Notes: generated by a model from the letters alone, not told the origin. Positions 37,554 through 46,948 are shown, counted from the first letter of the stretch. The stretch: 64,000 nt of DNA from Pseudomonas fluorescens (GCF_902498185.1 NZ_CABVIX010000006.1:186001-250000); one strand, 5' to 3'. Numbers and translations: made by a program.

Positions 37554-37766
37554 CTACATAACCTGTTGTTTGTCAGATTCGCTGGCGCCTTCGTCCAGCG
37601 AATCTGAGGCGGCCTCCAACGCCGTCTCTGCCTCAACGATACGCCAGCCATCGTGCGAGCCCAGCAGCGCAAGCGTGCTCGCGTCTTCGCACAACCGGTC
37701 GATATCGATATCCCGTTTTTGACAGATGCGCAGTCCCGCATTGCTGACAGGCGCATTCTTGAACAT
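37554..37766 (-). CDS. Hypothetical 70-residue protein
   Basis: Encodes 70 residues, opening MFKNAPVSNAGLRICQKRDI. A GGAGAATC ribosome site precedes the ATG at the right distance. The C-terminal third is acidic. I do not recognise a family. Its end contains a perfect 13-bp inverted repeat (37573-37607) that may also work as an RNA hairpin for the convergent VOC gene. Confidence 0.6.
   Translation of the reverse strand: MFKNAPVSNAGLRICQKRDIDIDRLCEDASTLALLGSHDGWRIVEAETALEAASDSLDEGASESDKQQVM
37573..37607. repeat. Perfect inverted repeat inside gene end
   Basis: TCAGATTCGCTGG and CCAGCGAATCTGA surround a 9-base centre. It lies within the last codons of the 70-residue gene and 45 bases past the VOC stop. 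There is no U-tract, so termination is uncertain. Confidence 0.45.
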
Positions 37767-37839
37767 GATGATTCTCCGAAAAGCTGCCCTGTCTTAGTAT
37801 AGGCCCGCGCTGGAATCGCTGAATCGATGGCCTGCGCAG

Positions 37840-38559
37840 CTAGAAGAAGCTGCGCTGTGCCTTGAACGTCACCACCCCGTCACAGAAGGTGTTGATTCCG
37901 ACGTACGCATCGCAGCCGCTGCCACTCAAGTCCGAGCTGCTGTAGACCAGGTTCAGGTCCATCCCGAGCCACGGCCGGGAAAGTTCCAGGGACCAATCGT
38001 TGAAGGTGTCCACCTGGCTCCCGCCGCCAATGGTGAACGGTGTGCCCAGGCGGTGGTGGGCCAGCTTGACGGTGACGCCGATATCAAACATCGGCAATTG
38101 CCCGAAGTCGGCGAACAAGGTGCCCGTGCGGTTATCGGGATTGTCGTTCAGTGCCCCGCCCAAGCGGCTGCCGAACATCGACAGGCCACCGTACAAGGCA
38201 TAGCTATCGTTGCCCGAGATGTCCGGATAGCTGTAGTGGATCAAGCCCACTTCATAACCCAGGCTGGTATCGAAGCGGTGCTTGTAGCCCATGTAGCTGT
38301 CCAGCTGCAGGGTGGAACTGGAGGTGATGCCCATGCTCGGCGCGTATTGGCCGAAGTACCAACCGCTGGAGTGACTGAAGTCCAGCCCACCGTGAAACGA
38401 GCCGACGGCACTGGGCGAGATCAGCCCCTGCGCCATGGTGCGCGTCGCGGTGGTGCCCAGCTTGAAGTCGAAATCGCCCAGCTGGCGCTGGATTTGCTGG
38501 GCCAGCAGCGATGGAGTGAACAACGTGGCTGCGAGCAGGAGCAGCGAGGGCCTGGTCAT
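37840..38559 (-). CDS. TorF-family putative porin
   Basis: Encodes 239 residues with a signal peptide ending LLAQQ and alternating hydrophobic/polar strands throughout. Elements such as GGLDFSHSSGWYFGQYAPSM and YEVGLIHYSYPD, and the terminal phenylalanine (AQRSFF), fit an outer-membrane beta-barrel of the TIGR02001/TorF type. The cargo of the pore is unknown. An AGGAGGA ribosome site lies just upstream. Confidence 0.85.
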   Translation of the reverse strand: MTRPSLLLLAATLFTPSLLAQQIQRQLGDFDFKLGTTATRTMAQGLISPSAVGSFHGGLDFSHSSGWYFGQYAPSMGITSSSTLQLDSYMGYKHRFDTSLGYEVGLIHYSYPDISGNDSYALYGGLSMFGSRLGGALNDNPDNRTGTLFADFGQLPMFDIGVTVKLAHHRLGTPFTIGGGSQVDTFNDWSLELSRPWLGMDLNLVYSSSDLSGSGCDAYVGINTFCDGVVTFKAQRSFF

Positions 38560-38838
38560 GATCGTCCTCCTGGAAAGGGCGCTCTAGAGCGGGACAGAAT
38601 ACCCGTGTGGGCGGCTGGGGGAAACCGCTCGGGCGTTGCGGCACTGCATGCAGGGTGTCATGGCGGGTCAGAACTGCGCGGGAAAAGCTGAAGAAATCCA
38701 TAGCAGGGCACTGAGGGGCTGGCGCTTTATCTGGTCCTTTCAGTCTATTCGGTAACATTCTTAGCACGCTATCGATTAGGCTGGCATCAGGCAGTGGTCC
38801 ATCCCGGCCGCTGCAGTGATGTCAGGAGTATAAAAACA

Positions 38839-40167
38839 GTGCGTCCTTTCCTCCCGTTTCAAATAGCCGCCAGCCTGCTGATAGGTGTGGCCACCCCCAT
38901 TTTCGCTCAGTCGACCGAGCTTGAAGATCAGGCCTTCACCCGCGCTTCCGCCATCGAGCAGAAGCTGATCGACTGGCGCCGTGACATTCACCAGCACCCA
39001 GAGCTCGGCGATCAGGAAACCCGGACATCGGCGCTGGTCGCCGAACACCTGCGCAAGCTTGGCCTCGAGGTACATACCGGCATCGCCCGCACTGGCGTGG
39101 TCGCCATCCTCGAAGGCGGTAAGCCTGGGCCGACCGTTGCACTGCGCGCCGACATGGACGCCTTGCCGGTCAAGGAGCCCGAAGGCCTGCCATTTGCCTC
39201 CAAGTCCCGCGGCACCTACAAAGGCCAGGAAGTGGATGTCATGCATGCCTGCGGTCACGATGCGCACACTGCCATGCTGATGGCCACGGCTGAAGTACTG
39301 GCCGGGATGCGCGAGAACCTGCCGGGCAAGGTGATGTTCATTTTCCAGCCGGCGGAGGAGGGCTCAAGTCAGGCCCTGACGGGCGACAACACGTCCTGGG
39401 GCGCGAAGCTGATGCTGCAGGAAGGCGCGTTCAAGAATCTCAAGCCCGATGCGGTCTTTGCCGTGCACGTCATGCCGGGTCGCTCGGGTGAACTCAGCTG
39501 GCGCACCGGCGCGACCACTGCCAGCAGCGATGACCTGCAGATCACGGTCACCGGCAAGCAAGGCCACGGCGGCATGCCCTGGAACACCGTCGATCCCATC
39601 GTGGCCTCTGCCCAGGTGCTCACCGGCCTGCAGACGGTGGTGAGCCGGCGCACCAACCTGACGCAGTCGCCTGCGGTGGTCACCGTTGGCATGATCCAGG
39701 GTGGCAGCGCGCCTAACATCGTGCCTGGCCAGGTGCAGATGGCCGGCACCATTCGCACCTACGATGAAGCGGTGCGGGCGCAGGTGGGCCGTGACGTCAA
39801 GCTCAGCGCCGAGAAGATTGCCGAAAGCGCCGGGGCCAGCGCCGAGGTTTCAGTGGTTGCGTCGTACAGCACCACGGTGAACGATGAAAAGCTCGCTGCC
39901 CAGATGGCGCCAGTGCTTGACCGCGCGGCCTCTGGCAAGGTTGCCGTGGCTCCACTGGTTGGCGCTGCTGAAGACTTTTCATTCTTCGCCCAGCAGGTGC
40001 CGGGGCTTTATTTCTTCCTCGGCGTTACTCCGGATGGACAGGACCCGGCGACCGCCGCGCCAAACCACAACCCGAATTTCTTCGTGGATGAGCGCGCGTT
40101 GGTAGTAGGAACGCGCGCGCTTTCGGCGCTGACCATCGAGTTCTTGACCAGCGGGAAGAAAGGCTGA
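38839..40167 (+). CDS. Exported M20-family amidohydrolase
   Basis: Encodes 442 residues from a GTG at 38839, preferred because AGGAG lies 10 bases upstream and the frame then begins with a signal peptide ending IFAQS. The M20D (HipO/amidohydrolase) pattern is clear: HQHPELGDQETRTSALVAEH, LRADMDALPV, HACGHDAHTAMLM, FQPAEEGS and GAAEDFSFF. It hydrolyses N-acyl or peptide bonds with a two-metal centre; members act on hippurate or indole-acetyl conjugates. The periplasmic location sets it apart from cytoplasmic relatives. Confidence 0.92.
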   Translation: MRPFLPFQIAASLLIGVATPIFAQSTELEDQAFTRASAIEQKLIDWRRDIHQHPELGDQETRTSALVAEHLRKLGLEVHTGIARTGVVAILEGGKPGPTVALRADMDALPVKEPEGLPFASKSRGTYKGQEVDVMHACGHDAHTAMLMATAEVLAGMRENLPGKVMFIFQPAEEGSSQALTGDNTSWGAKLMLQEGAFKNLKPDAVFAVHVMPGRSGELSWRTGATTASSDDLQITVTGKQGHGGMPWNTVDPIVASAQVLTGLQTVVSRRTNLTQSPAVVTVGMIQGGSAPNIVPGQVQMAGTIRTYDEAVRAQVGRDVKLSAEKIAESAGASAEVSVVASYSTTVNDEKLAAQMAPVLDRAASGKVAVAPLVGAAEDFSFFAQQVPGLYFFLGVTPDGQDPATAAPNHNPNFFVDERALVVGTRALSALTIEFLTSGKKG

Positions 40168-40178
40168 AGCCTTGTGTG

Positions 40179-40205
40179 AAGGGCCTGGGCTTCGCCTAGG
40201 CCCTT
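40179..40205 (+). terminator. Hairpin after amidohydrolase gene
   Basis: A 12-bp stem with one G-U pair (AAGGGCCTGGGC / GCCTAGGCCCTT) and a TTC loop starts 12 bases after the stop. The U-tract is weak. It is the probable transcription end. Confidence 0.65.
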
Positions 40206-40390
40206 TCGCGCGGTACGGCATCGCGACCTGTCTGCCATAGCCGCCCGCAGATCTACAATTTGTCGTGGTAGATCCTCATAATGTTGAAGAAGGCTGCCGC
40301 AGTCCTCGGCGTCATCCGCTACGCCATCTACCCCCGATCAAAGATCAAGCGCTGGTCTGAGGCGTCCCCTTGTATTACGGAGTTGAAACA

Positions 40391-41299
40391 ATGTCGCTTC
40401 ACATCAAGACACCTTTGCTGGAATCCCTGCCGTTGTCCCAGCGCAACGGCACCAAGGTCTGGTTGAAAATGGAGGCGCTGCAGCCTTCGGGATCGTTCAA
40501 GATCCGCGGAATCGGCCATGCCTGCGAACAGCACCTGGCCAACGGCGCACGGCGATTCGTGTCGTCCTCGGGTGGTAATGCCGGGCTGGCCGTTGCCTAT
40601 GCCGGGCGACGGCTTGGGGTGCCGGTGGTGGTCGTGGTGCCAGAGACAACGTCCGAGCGGGCGAAGCATCTGCTGGCCCTGGAGGGGGCTGATGTCATCG
40701 TTCACGGGAAATCGTGGTTCGAGGCGAACGAGCTGGCGCTTTCGCTGAAGACAGCCGAGGACGCGTTTCTCCATCCGTTTGACGATCCCTTGTTGTGGGA
40801 AGGGCATGCCACGATGGTGGATGAAGTCGTGGCCGAAGGCGTGCGCCCAGACGCGGTGATTCTGTGCGTGGGCGGAGGAGGCTTGCTCGCTGGAGTCGAG
40901 GCCGGGATGCGGCGCAATGGGCTTGGAGATGTGCCTGTGTACGCGGTCGAGACCGAGGGCACGGCCTCGTTCAACGCCTCGGCGCAGGCAGGTCGATTGA
41001 CCGAGTTGCCTGCGGTTTCAGGCGTGGCTACCTCGCTCGGGGCCCGGCAGGTATGCGCGCAGGCTTTCGAGATTTCGCAGGAGCGGGAGGTGCTGCCGGT
41101 GCAGGTGTCGGACCGGGAGGCGGTGGACGCATGTCTCGCATTCCTCGATGACCATCGCGTGCTGGTCGAGCCGGCGTGTGGGGCTTCGCTGGCGGTGCTT
41201 TATGGCGCCAAGCTCCCGGTGAGTCATCTGGAGAATGTGCTGGTGATCGTGTGTGGGGGATCGACGGCAACGGTCGAAGTGTTGATGAACTGCAGATGA
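40391..41299 (+). CDS. PLP-dependent serine/threonine dehydratase-like enzyme
   Basis: Encodes 302 residues from the ATG at 40391. Fold-type II PLP features: K37 in SGSFKIRG binds the cofactor, the phosphate-side loop reads SSGGNAGLA, the tetraglycine loop CVGGGGLLAG is present, and VCGGST is near the end. The size and absence of an ACT domain fit the short catabolic L-serine/L-threonine ammonia-lyases. Exact substrate preference is not visible. Confidence 0.88.
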   Translation: MSLHIKTPLLESLPLSQRNGTKVWLKMEALQPSGSFKIRGIGHACEQHLANGARRFVSSSGGNAGLAVAYAGRRLGVPVVVVVPETTSERAKHLLALEGADVIVHGKSWFEANELALSLKTAEDAFLHPFDDPLLWEGHATMVDEVVAEGVRPDAVILCVGGGGLLAGVEAGMRRNGLGDVPVYAVETEGTASFNASAQAGRLTELPAVSGVATSLGARQVCAQAFEISQEREVLPVQVSDREAVDACLAFLDDHRVLVEPACGASLAVLYGAKLPVSHLENVLVIVCGGSTATVEVLMNCR

Positions 41300-41336
41300 G
41301 ATGGAAGGATGGTGTCACGCATGACCAAGACGAAAT

Positions 41337-41373
41337 AGGTCAGGCCCGGGTATTGAAACACCGGGCCTGACCT
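41337..41373. terminator. Bidirectional-type hairpin between convergent genes
   Basis: A perfect 13-bp inverted repeat AGGTCAGGCCCGG / CCGGGCCTGACCT around 11 bases lies between the dehydratase gene and the convergent 76-residue gene. There is no long U-tract. Confidence 0.55.
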
Positions 41374-41405
41374 GTCAATGCTCAATGACATCCCTGTCCG
41401 TTCGA

Positions 41406-41636
41406 TCACTGAGCAGCGTGAATGTCCATTGGCTCGGCTCTGGCCGGCACTGGTTCACCTCGCGGCAGGTCATTGTCGAGCAGTGTGCCCACCCCGAATC
41501 CCTGCATGGCCAGCGAGACCCGCAGTGCTCTGCAGGCCATGCGGGAATCTACTTCAAACCCTGCAAGGGCGTGAAGCATGAGGCGGTCCATGTCCGGCGT
41601 CCGTCCAGAGCCGGGCTGTTTACGCGCTTTGGCCAT
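41406..41636 (-). CDS. Hypothetical 76-residue protein after catalase
   Basis: Encodes 76 residues from the ATG at 41636 with an ideal AAGGAG site. It lies 10 bases after the Mn-catalase stop on the same strand, so co-transcription is near certain. It opens MAKARKQPGSGRTPDMDRLM and contains ALAGFEVDSRMACRALRVSL. I do not recognise a family. A small partner, or a protein of the same stress response, is suggested by position only. Confidence 0.7.
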   Translation of the reverse strand: MAKARKQPGSGRTPDMDRLMLHALAGFEVDSRMACRALRVSLAMQGFGVGTLLDNDLPRGEPVPARAEPMDIHAAQ

Positions 41637-41646
41637 GGCGATCTCC

Positions 41647-42528
41647 TTACTCGTCTTTTCCTTGCACCAGGCCAGAACCCAGGTCTGCACCGGTGATAGG
41701 GTTGCTCGCCGGGTCAGAGGTCGTGCGCAGTTTCATGGCTTCCAGCACTTGCATCTCCTCGGCGGACAACGTGACCGATGCCGTACCATCACCACCGTCC
41801 ACAGCAGGACCAGGGTTCTCGACGTATTCCCACTCGCTGCCCTCATTCCAAGGTCCACGAACGTTGGGCTCTCCGGACATGTTGAAGTACTTGTTGGTGA
41901 ATTCTGGCATGCCGGGGAGCTTGCCTTGTGGGAAGTTGGGTTGAATAGCGTGCAGCGCTTTTTCGAACGAAAGCTGGTGGGCGATTTCCCGGGTCATCAA
42001 GAAGCCGAGAGCCTCTTTTACGCCGGGGTCATCAGTGACGTTCATCAGGCGTTCATAGACAATCTTGGCCCGCGCTTCTGCTGCGATATTCGAACGGAAA
42101 TCGGCGGTAGGCTCCCCGATCGTATCCACATAGGCCGCAGACCACGGCACGCCTGCCGAGTTGGTGAGTGGAGCACCAGCGCCGTAGAGAATGCTGGTGA
42201 TATGCGAATCGTTGCCCGCGCCATTGATCGCTCGGTACAGTTCACCTTCTTCTTCCACGCCTTCGGCGAGCCGGCCCTTGGCGCCCTTGTTCAGCATCAC
42301 GATGATGGAACCGACGATCTCCAGGTGGCTAAGCTCCTCTGTGGCGATGTCCATCAGCAGGTCTTTGCGGCCCGGATCGTCCTCGGCCAGCGCTTGGGTG
42401 AAATAACGACTGGCGGCGGCAAGCTCCCCTTGGGCGCCCCCAAACTGTTCAAGCAGAAGATTCGCGAGGCCAGGGTTGGGCTGAGCAACACGCACGGTGT
42501 ACTGCAAACGCTTGTTATGAATAAACAT
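41647..42528 (-). CDS. Manganese catalase
   Basis: Encodes 293 residues, the usual length for di-manganese (non-haem) catalases. Ligands are recognisable: the glutamate in GAQGELAAASRYF, glutamate and histidine in ATEELSHLEIVG, the glutamate in AKIVYERLM and the histidine in IAHQLSFEKAL. It breaks down hydrogen peroxide in the cytoplasm. A GAGAGGT site precedes the ATG. It is divergent from a KGG-type stress protein gene, which suggests general-stress control. Confidence 0.95.
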   Translation of the reverse strand: MFIHNKRLQYTVRVAQPNPGLANLLLEQFGGAQGELAAASRYFTQALAEDDPGRKDLLMDIATEELSHLEIVGSIIVMLNKGAKGRLAEGVEEEGELYRAINGAGNDSHITSILYGAGAPLTNSAGVPWSAAYVDTIGEPTADFRSNIAAEARAKIVYERLMNVTDDPGVKEALGFLMTREIAHQLSFEKALHAIQPNFPQGKLPGMPEFTNKYFNMSGEPNVRGPWNEGSEWEYVENPGPAVDGGDGTASVTLSAEEMQVLEAMKLRTTSDPASNPITGADLGSGLVQGKDE

Positions 42529-42834
42529 GGTCTACCTCTCAGGCTGGTTCCAGGCACCGTCACTTTCTTACGGACGAAAAAATGTTGACGGCGCTGTCTT
42601 GAATTCCGAGAGGTGGAGGGGGAGGTTGGTGCTGTTTTTTTTGGGGTCTGCGGACGAATGGAAGGACCGGTGTAGTTCTACTCGGTCTTGCAGGCCCGCA
42701 CGCAGCTGCCACCCATTAACCTGCAGGTGATGGAAGACGGCAACACCATTGGTCAGCACAGCGAACCTCTGCACACCGGCTTGTACTCCAAGATATCGAA
42801 CCACTCGTTCGTTATCGTTGACCAGGAGGTTTAC
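42529..42834. other. Divergent intergenic region, catalase and KGG genes
   Basis: About 306 bases without a convincing gene. A frame runs through it into the KGG gene, but that gene has its own strong ribosome site. It should hold both promoters; I cannot assign exact boxes. Confidence 0.4.
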
Positions 42835-43008
42835 ATGAGCAAGAAACCCGAAACCGGCCATGGCTTTTCAGACAATCCACAGAAAGTGCATGACGCAGGA
42901 GGCAAGGGTGGATCCCACCAGGATGTCAAAACCGACAGGGCCGAAAAGGCGCGCGTAGGTGGGCAGCACAGTAACGGCGGAAGCGACCGCAGAGGCGGTC
43001 GCTCCTAA
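42835..43008 (+). CDS. KGG-type small stress protein
   Basis: Encodes 57 residues from the ATG at 42835, preceded by a perfect AGGAGGT 4 bases upstream. GFSDNPQKVHDAGGKGG is the KGG repeat found in stress-induced hydrophilic proteins (YciG, GsiB). The rest is glycine-, lysine- and arginine-rich and likely disordered. Only one full motif is present, with a weaker ARVGGQ second copy. It probably acts under osmotic or stationary-phase stress; the mechanism is unknown. Confidence 0.85.
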   Translation: MSKKPETGHGFSDNPQKVHDAGGKGGSHQDVKTDRAEKARVGGQHSNGGSDRRGGRS

Positions 43009-43047
43009 CTTGATTGACCGCTGTACAGATGCGGTGGCAGGGCAGGT

Positions 43048-43752
43048 CTACGCGTTGGTCGAGCCGGCCTGCTCCTGTTCCAGCCGCTTGAGCAATGCCC
43101 GCGCAACTGCCTCGGAAGATGCCGGGTTCTGCCCCGTGATGAGGTGGCCATCCTCGACCACATAGCTCTGCCAGTCGGCAGCCTTTGAATATTGCGCGCC
43201 CTTCGCCTGGAGCATGTCTTCCACCAGGAAAGGAACCACTTGGGTCAGGCCCACGGCCTCTTCCTCGGAATTGGTAAATCCGGTTACCTTCTTGTCCTTC
43301 ACCACCGGGTGGCCGTCCGGGGCATTGACGTCCTTCAGCACGCCAGGCGCATGGCAAACGGCGCCAATGGGCTTGTTCGAGGCATAGAAGGCTTCGATGA
43401 GCGTCTTCGAGTCCTGATCTTCCGCGAGATCCCAGAGCGGTCCATGCCCACCGGGGTAGAACACCGCATCGAAGTCATAGGGATCGATTTCCCCCAGCGG
43501 CACGGTGTCGGCCAATGCCGCTTGAGCCGTGGTATCGCCGCGAAAACGTCGGGTTGCATCCGTCTGCGCGTCTTCTTCATCACTCTTCGGGTCCAGCGGT
43601 GGCTGTCCGCCCTTGGGCGAGGCGAGGGTGACGTGCGCCTTGGCGTCAACGAATTCGTAGTAGGGCGAGGCGAACTCTTCCAGCCAGAATCCCGTCTTCT
43701 TGCCGGTGTCTCCCAACTGATCGTGTGATGTCAGAACCATTAGAATCTTCAT
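43048..43752 (-). CDS. DJ-1/PfpI-family protein, Hsp31-like
   Basis: Encodes 234 residues from the ATG at 43752 with GGAGG ten bases upstream; a TTG at 43761 is the alternative. It opens MKILMVLTSHDQLGDTGKKT, followed by the acid-site glutamate E26. The nucleophile is C133 in GAVCHAPGVL, with the following histidine, and FYPGGHGPLWDLAED is typical of glyoxalase III/Hsp31-like members. It may detoxify methylglyoxal or act as a chaperone. It sits close to catalase and KGG genes, which fits a stress group. Confidence 0.92.
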   Translation of the reverse strand: MKILMVLTSHDQLGDTGKKTGFWLEEFASPYYEFVDAKAHVTLASPKGGQPPLDPKSDEEDAQTDATRRFRGDTTAQAALADTVPLGEIDPYDFDAVFYPGGHGPLWDLAEDQDSKTLIEAFYASNKPIGAVCHAPGVLKDVNAPDGHPVVKDKKVTGFTNSEEEAVGLTQVVPFLVEDMLQAKGAQYSKAADWQSYVVEDGHLITGQNPASSEAVARALLKRLEQEQAGSTNA

Positions 43753-43967
43753 GCTCGTCAATCCTCCGGGGGTGCATGGGCAGTGCGCCGATCGCCTGCA
43801 TTAACGTGGGAAACCGTACGGCAGCAGTCGTTCAGTTTCTGGCCCTGACGCGAAAGCACGTAACCATCAGACCCCACAACGATATGGCGGATCGAAGAAA
43901 AGCGAGCCGCAGGCCCTGGTCCGCTAGTCACGGCAGCACCGATGCATGCGGCTCGAGTGACGCGCTC

Positions 43968-44411
43968 CTAGCCTGCGCTGATGCTGCCGCAGAAAAGAGG
44001 ACGGCTACCGTCGGCCGGGCTGGTGCTGACGAGCAAGGCATAACCACCCTTGCTCAGCTTCGTCAGCGGCACCGGTGCCTGAGCCCAGTACCGGGAACGC
44101 GGGGCCAGCGATGGGTAGTCGATGCTGTCGGCCTGACGGGTGGTGAACGCCGGCTGTGCACTCAGCTGCTGGCATGAGCCAGCATGGATCGCGGTGACCA
44201 GACGGCTGGGTACAGCCAGGTCATGGGGAACGCCGCCGACGGTGACCCAGATGCTGGTCTCGTCGTGCGCCGGGCTTAGCATGGCTCGAGCAATGTGCTC
44301 TGCGTTTTGCGGGGTAGCATTGAGGGGGACATCAACAATCTCCGATCTGCTTGCGCAACCTGACATTGCCCCTACCGTCACTACCAACGCCAGCCAAGAT
44401 ATTCTGTTCAT
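43968..44411 (-). CDS. Hypothetical lipoprotein
   Basis: Encodes 147 residues from the ATG at 44411 with GGAG 7 bases upstream. The signal ends in a lipobox (VGAMSGCAS). The mature part has two further cysteines (SCQQL and LFCGS) and no motif I know. It lies downstream of the MFS gene on the same strand with a 157-base gap, so it probably has its own promoter. Confidence 0.75.
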   Translation of the reverse strand: MNRISWLALVVTVGAMSGCASRSEIVDVPLNATPQNAEHIARAMLSPAHDETSIWVTVGGVPHDLAVPSRLVTAIHAGSCQQLSAQPAFTTRQADSIDYPSLAPRSRYWAQAPVPLTKLSKGGYALLVSTSPADGSRPLFCGSISAG

Positions 44412-44568
44412 CACAGATCTCCTGAGTTGAGGTGCGTTAGTTCATCCCCCCTGTGGAGTCTAGTGTTCAGTTCCAGTTGCGCGGTTGAGCTGATGGGCGG
44501 TCGTCAAACCCCTATTCTGTGTAGCGGGCTCACCATGCCGTACTTCTGCAGGTACACCCCTGACACCC

Positions 44569-46041
44569 TCAGTCCCTCACCTGCGACAACGGCCTCGCCA
44601 CCTGCTCCAGCGACTTGCGCTCCGCTGCCACTCCCCATACTGCCTGAACGACCGCCGCAGCAATCATCAATGCCGCGCCGATCAGATATCCATACAGCAC
44701 GTTGGTACGCTCCCCGGTCTCGATCAGCGCGCCGAAGAGTGTCGGGCCAATCAACCCGCCAAGGCCCGTGCCAAACGCATAGAACACGGCGATGGCCAGT
44801 GCGCGGATCTCCAGCGGAAAGGTTTCGGCCACGGTGAGGTACGCCGAGCTGGCCGCGGCCGAGGCAAAGAAGAAAATCACCATCCAGGCGATAGTCTGTT
44901 GGGTCACATCGATCAGTTCCTGCTGAAACAGATAGCCGCTGAGGGTAAGCAGCACGCCGGAGGCGAGGTAGGTACCGCTGATCATGATGCGCCGGCCGAC
45001 CACATCGAACAGACGGCCAAGCAACAGCGGTCCGCAGAAGTTGCCGAGGGCGAAGGGCAGTATGTACCACCCTACCTGCGCCGATGGCACGCTGTAGAAG
45101 TCAGTCAGCACCAGCGCATAGGTAAAGAAGATGGCGTTGTAGAAAAACGCCTGGGCGGTCAGCAACGTCAGTCCCACCAGCGCGCGCTGCCGATGCTCGA
45201 CGAACAGGCTCTGGAACACTTCGCGTAACGGGGTGTGGTCCCGCGCCACTAAGCGCAGGGGCGGCCCCTGCAGCAGAGGAAGTTCGATGCCGCGTTCACG
45301 ATACTGCCGTTCAATGCGGGCGACGATGCGCTCTGCTTCTTCAGGCTGATTGTGGATCATCAGCCAACGCGGGCTCTCCGGTATCCACAGCCGCATGAAC
45401 AGGATCAGCAGGCCCAGCACTGCGCCGATGACAAAGCACAATCGCCATCCCAGTTCGCCGCCGGCCACCGCCGGATCGAGCAGAACCACCGCGCCTACCG
45501 CGCCCAGGGCCGCGCCGATCCAGAAGGTGCCGTTGATGGTCAGGTCTACCCAGCCGCGGTAACGCGCGGGGGTGAATTCCTGGATCGTGGAATTGATGGC
45601 GGTATATTCGCCGCCAATGCCCGCGCCGGTAAGAAAGCGAAACAGCAGGAAGCTTCCCAGGTTCCAGGAAAACGCAGTTGCCGCCGTCGCGCCGATGTAC
45701 AGGAACAGCGTGATGAAGAACAGCCTGCGCCGTCCCAGGCGATCAGTCAGCCAGCCGAAGAACAGCGCACCCAGTACCGCCCCGGCGATATAGGCCGCAC
45801 CCGCCAGGCCGATCTCGATGTTGCTCATTGCCAGTGCCGGGCTGTCCTTGAGGGCGCCGGACACGGACCCCGCCAAGGTCACTTCGAGGCCGTCGAGCAG
45901 CCAGGTGATGCCCAGCGCCAGTACCAGCAGCGTGTGGAAGCGGGTCCACGGCAGGCGGTCCAGGCGGGCAGGGATGTCAGTGCTGTAGACGTGTTCGTCC
46001 GCTGATGCGCCGGCGGGCTCCGGCAAGGCTCTGGTCGTCAT
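44569..46041 (-). CDS. MFS transporter, sugar/aromatic-acid porter type
   Basis: Encodes 490 residues from the ATG at 46041 with AGGAGTGG before it. About twelve membrane segments are seen, with GWLTDRLGRRRLFFITLFLY between helices 2 and 3 and RLWIPESPRWLMIHNQPEEAE in the central loop. The PESPRW motif marks the sugar-porter/aromatic-acid symporter branch. The substrate is unknown. An SDR gene lies 25 bases upstream on the same strand and may be co-transcribed. Confidence 0.9.
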   Translation of the reverse strand: MTTRALPEPAGASADEHVYSTDIPARLDRLPWTRFHTLLVLALGITWLLDGLEVTLAGSVSGALKDSPALAMSNIEIGLAGAAYIAGAVLGALFFGWLTDRLGRRRLFFITLFLYIGATAATAFSWNLGSFLLFRFLTGAGIGGEYTAINSTIQEFTPARYRGWVDLTINGTFWIGAALGAVGAVVLLDPAVAGGELGWRLCFVIGAVLGLLILFMRLWIPESPRWLMIHNQPEEAERIVARIERQYRERGIELPLLQGPPLRLVARDHTPLREVFQSLFVEHRQRALVGLTLLTAQAFFYNAIFFTYALVLTDFYSVPSAQVGWYILPFALGNFCGPLLLGRLFDVVGRRIMISGTYLASGVLLTLSGYLFQQELIDVTQQTIAWMVIFFFASAAASSAYLTVAETFPLEIRALAIAVFYAFGTGLGGLIGPTLFGALIETGERTNVLYGYLIGAALMIAAAVVQAVWGVAAERKSLEQVARPLSQVRD

Positions 46042-46066
46042 GGCCACTCCTGTTCGGCAGGGCTGC

Positions 46067-46816
46067 TCAGGCGCCAAAGCCACCATCGATCGTCAGGTTG
46101 GCGCCGGTGATATAGCCGGCCTGCGGGCTTGCGATGAACGCGACGAAGTCGGCGATTTCCTCTGCGGTGCCATAACGGTCCAGCGCCATCAGGCCAAGCA
46201 TGCCCGGTGCCATCTCGCCGTCCGCTGGGTTCATGTCGGTGTCCACAGGACCGGGTTGCACATTGTTGACGGTGATCTCGCGGGGGCCAAGGTCGCGGGC
46301 CATGCCTTTGACCAGGCCGGTCAGCGCAGATTTGCTCATGGCGTACGTGGCGCCGCCAGCGAAGGGCATGCGATCGGCATTGGTACTGCTGATGTTGATG
46401 ATGCGGCCACCTGGACCCATGTGCTGCAGCGCCGCCTGACTGGCGACGAACACACTGCGCACGTTGACTGCCAAGGTATGGTCGAAATCTTCCAGGGCCA
46501 GGTCTTCCACCGAGCCCAGGGCCAGAACGCCGGCATTGTTGACCAGGATGTCGATACGCCCGAACGCCTGCGCAGCTTTTGCGACCGCCCGTTGTACAGC
46601 CTGGGCGTCAGCGCTGTCGGCCTGAATGGCCAGAGCCTTGCCACCCTCGGCGAGGATATCGTTTTGCAAAGCCTCGGCTTTGCTGGCCGAACTCACATAG
46701 GTGAACGCCACGCTGGCGCCCTCGGTCACAAGGCGCTTGACGATCGCCGCACCAATACCGCGGGAACCGCCTTGAACCAAAGCGACTTTGCCGACGAGCG
46801 AGGTAGGATTTGTCAT
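46067..46816 (-). CDS. SDR-family oxidoreductase
   Basis: Encodes 249 residues, a classical short-chain dehydrogenase: nucleotide motif GGSRGIGAAI near 16-25, NNAG, catalytic serine in NISSTN, and YAMSK. The C-terminus GGFGA is usual for FabG-like members. The substrate is unknown. It is followed on the same strand by the MFS transporter. CAGGAGCT precedes the ATG. Confidence 0.92.
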   Translation of the reverse strand: MTNPTSLVGKVALVQGGSRGIGAAIVKRLVTEGASVAFTYVSSASKAEALQNDILAEGGKALAIQADSADAQAVQRAVAKAAQAFGRIDILVNNAGVLALGSVEDLALEDFDHTLAVNVRSVFVASQAALQHMGPGGRIINISSTNADRMPFAGGATYAMSKSALTGLVKGMARDLGPREITVNNVQPGPVDTDMNPADGEMAPGMLGLMALDRYGTAEEIADFVAFIASPQAGYITGANLTIDGGFGA

Positions 46817-46948
46817 GACTGAGCTCCTGAACAGGAAAGGGCGTTGCGCCCGGGGGAGGAAATTGTCCGCTAGGCGGCACGCGGGTCCCTCCGGACCCGT
46901 CGGTAGTATAGGAAGCCCGGGCGCAGTGCGTTCGTCTGCCGGGGATTG

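Noticed and set aside
37544..37756. Alternative 70-codon frame overlapping the hypothetical gene
   Set aside because: The other frame has a proper GGAGAATC ribosome site and more typical composition; only one can be the main gene.
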